The position numbers and the translations under genes were made by a program. 64,000 bases of DNA. Source: Tubulanus polymorphus. Taxonomy: Eukaryota; Nemertea; Palaeonemertea; Tubulaniformes; Tubulanidae. Shown here piece by piece: positions 1 to 11,100 of the stretch. The notes under the pieces are model-generated. The model did no database searches. It had not been told where the DNA came from and was given only the letters and a program-made list of their open reading frames with translations. How positions within the stretch are numbered: the stretch's first letter is position 1; every line of letters starts with the position of its first letter. Location: assembly GCF_964204645.1 (NCBI RefSeq), contig NC_134031.1:5625001-5689000 (forward strand). Direction: 5' to 3'.

Positions 1-2107
1 GCATCAGATTTGCATGTTTGCGGTTATGCCGACAGCGCAGCGCAGTAATCGAAGAGTATATGTCGGAGCCCAATTATCAGGGTAGATCCAAATGGTTTCG
101 TGAGACTTCGGTTAGCCCCTGAGGAGGTAAAGACCCATTTCGCAAAATGGGGACTGCAAAAAGGGCTCCATTTTGGCATAAAGAAACTTGAAATGGAGCA
201 ATTTCTGTAAAACAAAAGCCCAATGTCTACATAAATTCTAGTAAGGGATCAAAAAGGTGCTGCCAGAATGCATTTTTCTTATTAATCTGCCTCAAAAATA
301 TATCTGGTAAGACTCCAAGAACCCACCCCTAAATATACCCTTGGTAATCCTAAACGATTTGAATATTTGTGTGTCGAGCCAGCCCCAGGTCCGAAGTCGA
401 AGTCCTCATATTTTTTCAAACCGCTTCGAATATCAAGGATTTCTAGAAACTCTATCGTATCAATTCCGTATTCGTAGGAGCGGCCGATCGATATCATTTT
501 ACAGTCCATTAAACATATCATCTATCGCGCTTCTATCCACAGACATCATTAAGACGACGGTTACCGAGACCGATTCGCGTCGGAAAACGTCGAGCCCAAG
601 GACGCTGCTACGGCAGAAAGGGTTAACATAACTTCCTGTTACCTGTCTCGAATTAATGGCTTTCTAATACGATTTTCCGACGGCGCGCTCGGGAATACCG
701 GCAGCTCGCTATATATCATCGCCGAGTCATAAAACATAAAAACATTACCGGGCGAATTCTTAATGCATCACATCTCTCTATCCATCTATCTATCTCCGCT
801 AACGCGTCGTGTTATCGTTAAAAATTGTTATCCATACCGACTTGATATAATTCACCGCGACCATTAAACTAGCGATGAGTGCCGATGACGATCTACGTAT
901 ATTCCTATATTCCCAATTATTTATTATATCTGTGCAGTAGCATTTTTATTATGTATCATAACCGCTCACACGCGCGCCCGCCGATGGGTATAGCATGGGC
1001 CGCACTTTTATCTGATCATATCAACCAACTAACTACACGGCACAGGACGAAATTGATGATTTACGACGTTGAGTATAATATGTTTTCATAGCATCGTCGT
1101 CGGTAAATTTGTGGTTGCTTCGTTTAATCGCCGGTACAGGAAGACATTCCGATCCGCGGTTAATGGACCGTCGCGACTTTTTTCAGGCGCGGGCGCGTGT
1201 TCATCTATCATTTCCTATCGAATATTTCACAGATCGACTTCCCCCACCGGGAGTCAAAAGTTGAAAATAACGATAATCTAGACGAACGCGAATAAACGAC
1301 CTCGGAGCAACAAATAGGCATAAAACAAAATGAAACTCTCGGCGTGGCGCGACCATTTTCATCATAACCCCTACATAGGTGAATACCATTACCGTAACTC
1401 ATAACGGATATTGTAAGCCGTGGATCGTACAAGCGTTTTCGACCCGGGCCAACCGTTCATAATCCTGCCAAATGGGCCCCGAGCCCGTTCGACGATCAAT
1501 TATGAAAGGAGGCTTATTCTAGAGGATGTTATTTAAGATTGAAGTGGGCTGAAGTGGGCTCGTAATATATGAATCAAAAGTGAATTTTTATCCGATATTA
1601 GTCGATGATCTTTTTTTCCCAAAACTGTCAGTCACTGAAGAGGAGAGGCATTAAGTGCTGCCAATCACAGTGATCAGTCACTAAAACTGCCCCTGTGTTC
1701 CTTAGTGGAGGTAGTTGATTTCAAAATCCTCGTCCTCGCTTTTGTTTTGCTCCCTCTCATGAAATGCCCACGCAAATCTTTTTGTTTTTAGTTTTTCGTG
1801 GGATTTACTTTTTAGGATACTAAATTTCTTTCCTATGGTACTAGCCCTTAACTCACTGGAATTATCTACATAGACTTTACAGCATTTGCGAGGATACCGT
1901 GCATACGTACATAAATCCTTGACGGCACCTATTTCTAAGGCACAAAGGTTTTATATGTACTGGGGAAAGCATTTAATTCATTATCGAGAAAGAGCTTATC
2001 AGTATTCCGCATTTGTTTAGCTAAGCCGGGGAGAGACAGACGTAGAAGAATAAGATAGGTGATTAGCCGAATGTAGCTATTAACGGCGGCGTATACTGTA
2101 TACTCAC
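1..2107 (-). other. Part of Eph intron 12, no exon seen
   Basis: Both strands were read for the expected next exon, which should carry the catalytic-loop HRDLAARN motif. None was found, so intron 12 exceeds 2.1 kb. Open frames here are short and show no family motif. A GGGCCAAxxxxCCAAATGGGC stretch near 1445-1480 resembles the 18480-18700 repeat. GAAGTGGGCT is tandemly doubled at about 1541-1560. Confidence 0.6.
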
Positions 2108-2169
2108 CCTAAGGAACGAATCAAGCGAACCGTTTTCCATGTATTCGGTAACTATCATTATCGGATGAC
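2108..2169 (-). CDS. Eph: Eph exon 12: kinase hinge
   Basis: 62 nt, residues 692-712. It encodes [20 protein letters not shown] plus R, the beta-5 strand and hinge with gatekeeper Thr699, matching the Eph consensus [19 protein letters not shown]. The acceptor is ctccgcag and the donor is gtgagt, with exit phase 0. Vertebrate Eph genes also have a 62-bp exon here. This is the last exon in the window; the catalytic loop (HRDLAARN), activation loop, SAM and PDZ parts lie to the left. Confidence 0.95.
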
Positions 2170-5100
2170 CTGCGGAGAGAAAACAAAGTGAACATCAAAA
2201 ACAGTTGTCGCTTGTTTTCACCGTGACGATAAATGAGTCATCGGGCCCCGTATTTACGTCGCAGCGGCGGTCAGGATGAGAGTAATTAGTCTCGCTTGTT
2301 ATTTTGCGTCTGATAACAACGGGGTGACGCGCTCTCGCGCACGTTCGCTGGCTCTTAACGTGTCACCGGGGTATAAACGCGCAAGTCATCACCGCGCCGC
2401 CGCCGAGTTCGCGCCAACTTGACAGGATTCGCTTATCTTTCCGGCGCGCGTGCTAGATGTGAAAACAGGGTCACTACGGATCCGCCATTCCTGGGTGTAA
2501 GGAGTTTTTTCAACGAGCTTTGATAAGGCAGAAAATTTCCATCGCGTTCATATCCCAATTACTGTAGACTCCTCCTAAATCGGTAGTTTATCTCTGTAAA
2601 CCATTTCAGTGTTTTCGTCAGCACATTTTTATTTCAAACATTACCTAAACTCGATTTCTAATTTGGAAACCCCCTAATAGGGTAAAAACGAATCCCAACT
2701 GTATCGATTTAGGGGTAGTCTACTGTACGACTTAAAACTAGACAAAAATTTCTAATTGCCTCTTTTTCAAACATGAAGGAGTTTCAAAGGAGTTTAAGGC
2801 ATTTTGCTCAAATTGAAGGAGTTCCAAGCACCCTTGAAAGCATTTTCCGTTTAAAAGACATTTTTAAGGAATCGAGGAGTCATAGCAAGGACCCTGGAAA
2901 AGTAAAAGCGATCCCGTTCTAGTTGCGTCATGCGGAAAAGTTGCCGTATGAATTATCATAACGAGCGCGTGGTGATGAAGAAATGATTTAAACCGTCGCG
3001 AAGAGAAGATCAGGATTTATGCGCGTTCACAGTCAGATTATACGACTGCCCGACGACGACGACGAAGCTTTCATTGACTTTAAAAGCTTTACGCTAAGCC
3101 CGTAATTGGTAATTCCCTAATGTCCTTTTAACAGTTCTCAAACGAAAAAAGAATTCGACGCTATCATCTTCTAAGACCCTAAATGCATCTTCATCAAGGA
3201 GAGATCTTTAATAAGCAAAAACGTTCCGGTTTGTCAGGCGGAGAAGGATCATATTTTTTTCAACAGACGCTATTGATAAGGCTGTTAGAGAAACGACTTC
3301 TTCTATTTGTAGAACGCTCAATAATTCAAATCTGGACAACCTAGGATGATCTTTAACAGGGTGGCCACCTATAACTTGCTCTTTCCCCGGTTATTCCCGG
3401 ACACGCGCGCTGTTTTCCCTGACTTGATCTGCTAAGAATCCAATCAATTGACGCAGTCGAATATGTAAAACATAGATGGGAAACTGTTTAACTTTAACGC
3501 CCGATCTAGCATTCTCAATATAGACTTTTCCCTGATTTTTAGCTTTTTCTTACAAAATTCCCTGACTTCTTAAAAGAAAAGAAAATTCCCTGACTTTTGC
3601 TTTTTTCATCAATAACATGACGACTTACTTTTGGTAACCACGCCCTCCAGCGCGATCACGTTCGCGTCCTCAAACTGTCCCATGATGCTCGCTTCCGTCA
3701 GGAAGTCCAAACGGTTTTTCTCCGATGCGCCTGGTTTCAACGTTTTGATGGCCACAGTCATTTCCATGTGCGTCGGGATGCGTAATTTACCTTTGCAAAC
3801 GTCCCCGAATTCGCCTGAAGATTGAAACAGAAAACCGCAATGAAACAAATGTTTCTAAACCGCAAAACCCGACAAATTGATCAGATACCGCAAATTCAGT
3901 TTTCATATACAGCACCCGTTAAAAAACCGTATTCCTAGGGAATTACTCAACGTACATGCTCAATAGGGGTATGAAAAAACAAAAGGTTGAGCATGACCAA
4001 GCTATATGAAATACATGGTATTTGATATTGAACTGCACAGTCCAGCAGGTCTATAACCATTCTAACAACTTAAGATCAGTCTTTTGTTTCGGACTCACTT
4101 AAAATCATAACCAGGGTACACTAGAGGGAAGAGGGAATGACGATATAACATTGTATCTAAGTAACATCAGTTTACAGTCCGTGAAAATAGCCCTTAACCT
4201 TTTCAGTGGGTCTACACTGCAGTGCGGTGTATTAATCAGTGAACTTTGCTAGTACACCGCATTGCAGTGTATTGATGTTATAAGTAATTTTTTAGAAATT
4301 TTCAAATTAACTCCAGCACTTTAGGGTATAGTCAGCACTGAAAAGGTTAACGAACCCTCAAAATAAACTGAACTTAAGACAGTTCATTTAGTAAATAGAC
4401 CTACCTCCACCGATAACGGATTCGATCGTGATGTGGGACGCGTCGATTTCTTTGGTGAATTCGCGCACCGCCTGATGAGGGTCTTCGTAGGTGTGCGGGT
4501 CGACGTACGATCGTATGGAACCGGGAGACGTGAACAACGGAACCGTCACTGCAATAACAAACAAACTTCCGATTTAAAAATACTATGATAGGCATAAAAT
4601 TTGCATAAATTAGAATAAAATTAGTATCGAAACAGTAAATAGCGATACGGGAGATCATGTAGCACAAAATTGGAATCACTACTAAGTTATAGATATGAAA
4701 TATTTAATGACTACTAGCGAACATAATATCGGTCATTGCAAATAAATAATGGAACCAATTAATGAAGAAATTGAACTAATATTCCTCATTGCTTCAACAG
4801 CCGCCTGTGGCTCAGTCAGACCCACGACCCTCGAAAAATGGATTAGAAAAATAGCAGAAATCTCTGGGTTTCTACCAGCACTGTCTGCTAAGAATTATAT
4901 ACAATTCAGATCATGCAAATTTTCAAAATGAATCATCGGTTTCCCAAACTCTACTCGACGGTACATATAGGCGTTATTTTACTACGCTAACTGAAGGAAT
5001 TATCGACGTACAATATAATGGAAGGAACGAAATAAAATATTAATATTCAACAATCATGCAGCTATTATTCAGCTATAAATCGATCTTGCGTTCAGTATTT

Positions 5101-8100
5101 TCAAAGAACTGGTTAATTGAATATTGAAAGAACTATCGGACATGATTTTTTCATTTCCTAGAGTTTATTGATTAATAATTTAACCATTTAATGGATCTTT
5201 TAAGATTCTAATCGCGAGAAGCAGTCGAAGAATAGATCAAAAATGTAATATCTATTAGTAAAAGAGAATAACTAAGAGGGTACGTCGATCCGAGCTGGTC
5301 GGCTTATTTTTTACCGACAAGCCCGGATCGTGATCAACTACCCCGATGGTAAGTATATTCAAGGATTAAGCTTGTATAACGAGTAAACAGGACGACTAGC
5401 ACCACCTGGTGGCTACTTCAATCAGACAGAGACACACGATACATCGATTATAAAGAAAACGATGAAAGACCACCAGGTGGCGTCGTTCGTAGAAACTTAC
5501 AGCTGCCGTTCGGTTCTACGTGACAGTGCACTGTTGTTAGCCATGTGAAAAGAAACGAAACGATGAATCAATAATAAACGAACGGTAGCGCCACCTAAAC
5601 CCAATAATCTTACGAGATAGAGACTACATTCGAATTGGCCTGAGCCTCGTAATGATAATTAGCTCGGCGATCCGTACAGGGTTAAGTGCGCAATTTTCTA
5701 GTTAAGACTATATAGTACCCGACCCTTCGTCGTAGTGCAGGCAATCTTCAATAAGATTACCTATAAACGAATATATATCGCGATAAACGAATTATCGCGA
5801 GTAAAACGGATTATCTCGAGAGAAACAAGATCATCCGATGAGCGCATGTTGTTATGCGTCTAAATGAATTGGATTACGTTTAAGGGATGAACGCGACGGT
5901 GAGCGTGACGCGCTAAATGACGAAATATTAAGGGTAGTAGACAGACGTAATATATGGATAATCACCTTTCAGATAGGGCCACTTCCCCGTGCATGATCCT
6001 AAAAAGAGGTGGACGAAAGAAATCGAATCAGAATGTCACAAAAAAGTGCGAGGGAGAAAAATCTGGTGGTTATTTGCACAAAAATGAGGGGAAATCTCCG
6101 CCAACGGAAGTCGTGTAAGGATTAACGAGGTAATCTAGTTAAAGATGGATAAGAAAGTAAGGTGGAGCTGATTGCACTTCAACATGAGTTCCTTCACCCG
6201 GTCAACGCGACAGTAACCAAACGCAAAAGAAGTAAATTCATTTCTTTCTAAATAATGCATTCGTCAACAAGATCAGGTTCCAAACCAGGGGCCGGTTGCA
6301 TAGTCATGGCTTAGACTAAAGACCAGTCTAAGACCAACTTAGTTCTATAGCCAATCTAACAACTTAAGACCAGTCTTAAGTTGTTAGATTGGCTATAGAA
6401 CTAAGTTGGTCTTAGACTGGTCTTCAACAACTTAAGACCAGTCTAAAGATTTAAGACCACTTTTGGACTTAAGTCATGACTGTGCAACTGGCCCCAGGAA
6501 CTACCGACGTAAAAGACTTACACCATTCAGTTTTTCTAAAACTCGAAATCTATTGTCGCATAACTGGCCCCCGGAGACCTTTAAACTTAGCCCGAACGGG
6601 GAGCATTACAAGATTTAGGTTGTAATGTCGAAACAACGAAGAATACTAGTTCGGGACGAAAATCTACGTTCATAAGTCATTGAAATATACAAAAATAAAA
6701 TCGGATGTTATATCATAAAAGTCTCTAAGAGAAAGTTCAAAAATATGAAAAAACAATGATTACGCAATCACAAAAATGAGTGACACATTGATTCCGATGG
6801 TGTGTGCTGTGGTGAACAGTGTGTGAAACAAACAACGAAATCATCAACTGTGCGAACCAGAAAACCACGAAAAATTAGCGTATGATAACTGTGTAACTAC
6901 AGCAAATAGAAATACAATAAGTTAGCCATAGATTAATTGCCACGAGAGAAGACCCACTTATATATATATGAAATTAGCGACAATCATACATATCTAAAGT
7001 GGTAATACTCTTTACAGAAGAAAAAGATACGTGAGTGTGTGTGTGTTCCGTAGTAGAGGACCTAGGAAGGGTGTGATTTATGATACGGTAACCATCCTTA
7101 TAAGATTAGATCACGATTGATAAAACGCTAAATAAACGTGTTGCGACGATAATGTAGAGAGAATCCCACAATAATAACTAAAAACACAGTGCGAAAATGT
7201 TACCAGCGCTAGTGTAGTTTATTCGACTATATTCTAATAGTCATCTTCAGGAATACTGATTTTCCCTTAGTTTGTATCACTTATGATTTGTTCCAGATTG
7301 TATATATATATTTCACAAGTTCTGTTGAAAAATCAGTATTCCTGAAGATAGTGGAAGCATCGAATAAACTACCAGTTCAAGGAAACATTTTCAGGACTGT
7401 TGTTCGTTATTATTGAGGTATTTATTCTCTCTACATTATAAGATTGGATCTGTCACGCAGTTTTTCACAAATAAAATTATCGAGACTAGGATGGATGCTG
7501 CATCATCGTATAGGAGAGAGTTTGAAACCACCGATAGATCGGAAAAAACCAGTTAATATTTGAACTGTTTCTTTTTTTGTTTACTCACTCAACGGGCCCT
7601 TTCCAATAGCTGTTAAACATACACAAAACACATGTACACATTTTACGATGATGATGATGATGTTAGCAAAGAGAAGTGTTAGTTTGATCTCGTTTTATTG
7701 AGAATCGTTTTCAATCTCCTTCCGAGACATTCACACGACAGATAGGTAGAAACGGAAAAAATGATGACCAATTCGAATATCACTGGACCACTGAAATGAA
7801 TTGGTCCATTCTGAAGTTGGGTATTATGACCCAATTTAGCTCAGATATCATGACAGCACATGCTTGGTCCATTCTTTTCCCCGCAAACCAGGGTTCTTAT
7901 GGGTTTTTTATTTTCCCTATACCTTTTCCATACCCGGATCATAAATTCTCCATACCCTTAAGTTACACATACCCAACCTAGAACAGGCAATGTGAAGGTC
8001 TGTTCAAAGCAATTAAGTGCCAATTATCAATACAATTGATGAAGTGTTTTCATAAGGTTTGTTATCAAATGTGTAGTAAGACATTAAGGCATATAGCCTA

Positions 8101-11100
8101 AAATTCAAAATAGAAGGGAAATTTTATTTTAAGACCATTTTATGATTTTCCCATACCTTTTCAAAATATAACCATAGAGAAAATAACAAAATGTCCATAG
8201 CTTTTCCCAGGGCCTGGAAAAAATTCCCATTTTCCAAAACCCGTAAGAACCCTGTTAAACGACTAGATTTAGGCTTATATTTTTGTTTTAAGTACACAAA
8301 AGCTAAACCGCGACGGACATTTCTGAACTGCGAATACCTAGAAAAAGTTTGCACGGTTTTTTTCTCTCCGTCGTTTCGAATAAAGAATCGACGATCCAAA
8401 TCGCCTACAAGAGTGAGAGCCTCGGAGGAACTGAACATTTCAGAGCGATCGTCGCTCATTATCGATTTGATAAAATCGATCGATCGTCAATTTGATCATT
8501 TAATTTGAGATCTGGTTTATGTAAAAACACTCGATAAAGGTTAAATCAAACGAGCCGAATTAACCACGAGAACTCCAGCAAGCAGCAGCCGAGATTCTGA
8601 GGACAACTGATCAGCGTATTACACCGTCACATGAGGTTATAATACACTTATAATTGATCAGTATCGACGGGAGATAAATCTCAAATCGATCATCAACGAC
8701 GGATTACAACTACGCAGCGAACGCTGTCTGCTCCTACACGCGAGGCTTCACAGAATAAAACCATCGGCAACAGGTGAAAATAATTCAGGTCGTTTATTCA
8801 GACTCCCTGATACTGATCAGAATTTCAGGCATATTCAGCCATAATAGAATTAAAAAGCTTTTCGTACTGAGATGAACCGTGTCGGATTCGATGAGTGATC
8901 TAGAGCCGATTCCTAGAATGTGGGGCAAGTTGTACAATCCGACTTCAAGATTGTTGTCCTGAAATACCTCAACTGGTTGAGCACCGCTAAGGGCAGTACA
9001 AGCAAGTCCCAGTTTTCGTGTTTCCTTACGGGGAAAGAAACTTTTGCCCAAGAAAGCGAGGCTTTGCACCCATGGCCCCTGGATTGACGAGACCAGTCAG
9101 AAAGACTCTTCGTAATCTTGAAGACCATTCTAATCCTTTGGTCGAATCACTAATATAACAAACTTTTTGGGCTTCAATCTGGGCATAGGTCAGCTTTGAG
9201 GCACAAGTAGGTCATGTTATATAGGTCGGTTGCAGTAACTAGGTGTGCGACCCATCTCTTACATACATCATTGAATCCTTGACACCTGTTGATCATACAT
9301 CGAATTTCATTTACGGTACTGTTTTCTAATGCAGCGCTATTCCAACACAAAACCTTGAACCGAAAGCAACCAAAATGGAACGGTACTGTTTTCCAATACA
9401 GCATTATTCCAGCAGATAACCTCGCGTCGAAAGCGACCGAAATGGAACAGTTCGAGAGAGGGCTGGGACACCGGGAAATTTTCAGCACTCGGCATTCACG
9501 GTTAAGTACTACTCGACTGCAAAACGCGAGCGAAAGCACTAGTCATGGGGCTGTCATTCAGGAAATGACCATTCATATAGCGCAGGACTGCTCGGTTTCT
9601 AAGCAACACAGTAGTCGTCGTCTTGACATGTATTTCTGGTTGTCGGAGTCGCTGTTTTTTTTTTCCGCCTGACAACTACGAGTAGCTACACCGCGTACAT
9701 ACACACCGACATATACACACACGGGGGACACGACGACGCTGCAACCAGTGAACCATCGATCATTGAAGTTATATTAACAGGCAGGTGGAAAAGTAACTGG
9801 CCAGCGCACGCCTGAAAAAACCGGCCGCGATCAATCACACCGCGCGCGACCGACGATGTGACAGTTTCATTAACTTCTCGCATTCGAGGCTCGGGCGAAC
9901 CTCAAATTTTTAAAAGCTGCATCGATTACGCGTTGCGGCCAATTTCGCGGAATGACGTAACATTTCATGAAAATATCATCAGGTATCGTGTACGACCATC
10001 TAATCATACCAGATCATCCGACTCCATGAGCCGCGATCACACGAAGATGATTTGGCCTGGACCGAATCTGCGCAGATTTGGGCGTAAACCACTCACTCGA
10101 TACTGAATAAAACGATATGCTTTCAACTGTTTTCTATAATCAGAAAAGACACTTCAGTTTTTCTCATCCTACTGTTGGATTTAGACTCGATAGAGATTTG
10201 ACAGCTCTATAAAAATGAACGTGAAACTGAATTGAGTCGACGCTTCTTAAATCATAGTCGAGCACGAACACACTCAGAGTCAGTCGAGCAGACACACGGG
10301 TCGTATCGATCCGGCATCAGAGAAAAATTGCGCCGTGTATTTTACAATCGTCATCATTAACAATCATGCATTGCTATCATATACACTATATATATATAAA
10401 AATACATATATATATACTTAAACATATACGTAGAGAAATATGTTACTGATTTTCATGCTTCAAAAACATCATTTGCAGCGAGACATGTATTGATTGAAGT
10501 CGGTATTTTCTTTTTCATAAAACTGGATCGAGTCTGAATTTGATGATCCAGTTTTATGAAGAAAAAAATCTTTTTCAAGCCGTGTAGAATAGCCTATCCC
10601 GATGATAACTGGGATTTCCGAATGAAAATTAAAGAAAAAAAATCAGGGCTGCCAACCTCTGAAAAGTGCTGTAATGAATTGAATTTTTGTTCGCTAACAT
10701 TTCATTGAAATATGAAAGAAAATGTTCGAATTAATCATTTCTCAAAACTAAGATCCTCAGTTGCATCTTTCATATTTCTGTACGCATCAAACAAATCGAA
10801 TCAGTATTTCTTGGTATGAAATAGTAGCAAATACTGAAAATCAGGAACAGTTGGCAGCTTTAGAAATACTTATTCTTCATTATCACCGGGATTGAGCTAG
10901 CACTGTAGCCCAAAAAACATTAAGATGCATATTTTTGTGAGGATGGTTTTTCTGTCCATAAAACTTACTATTCGTGTATTGCAGGTTATCGCAATCTCCA
11001 GGATTCTTTTCGCTACAACCTTGGTTATTCCTAAAATACGACAAAAAATCAACATTTCATACTCGGTTCATATATCATCTAATACTATCTAATCTATCGA

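Larger units (their letters stand above)
4549..10968 (-). other. Eph intron 9
   Basis: 6420 bases. It contains the paired CTCF-like sites near 5.4 kb, the fold-back MITE, the 7150-7438 element, a GAT microsatellite and the 16-bp hairpin. Overlapping open frames at 8124-8508 and 9174-9672 have no recognisable motif and no supporting splice structure. Confidence 0.65.

Noticed and set aside
4401-4679. 92-codon minus frame starting upstream of exon 10
   Set aside because: It is in a different register from the conserved Eph sequence and reads through the acceptor; the [10 protein letters not shown] frame is the real one.
5500-5529. 30-base candidate exon (minus) ending in a strong gtaagt donor
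   Set aside because: Its length is 0 modulo 3, which would put exon 10 out of the Eph frame.
6523-6536. 14-base micro-exon candidate (minus) with donor gtaagt
   Set aside because: The frame fits, but it encodes only RKTEW. The longer 62-base exon with EphB-like sequence explains the gap.
8349-8398. Candidate juxtamembrane exon of 50 bases (minus) with length 2 modulo 3
   Set aside because: It has a good acceptor (ctcttgtag) but a weak gtgcaa donor, and the peptide lacks Eph resemblance. The 10969-11030 exon is better on every count.
8124-8508. Opposed frames of 111 and 105 codons in intron 9
   Set aside because: No domain, low-complexity composition and location inside an Eph intron. Mutually antisense frames of this length are expected somewhere in 64 kb.
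9252-9274. 23-base exon candidate (minus) with acceptor tcaacag and donor gtaaga
   Set aside because: The length fits by chance; the peptide RCQGFNDV has no Eph similarity.
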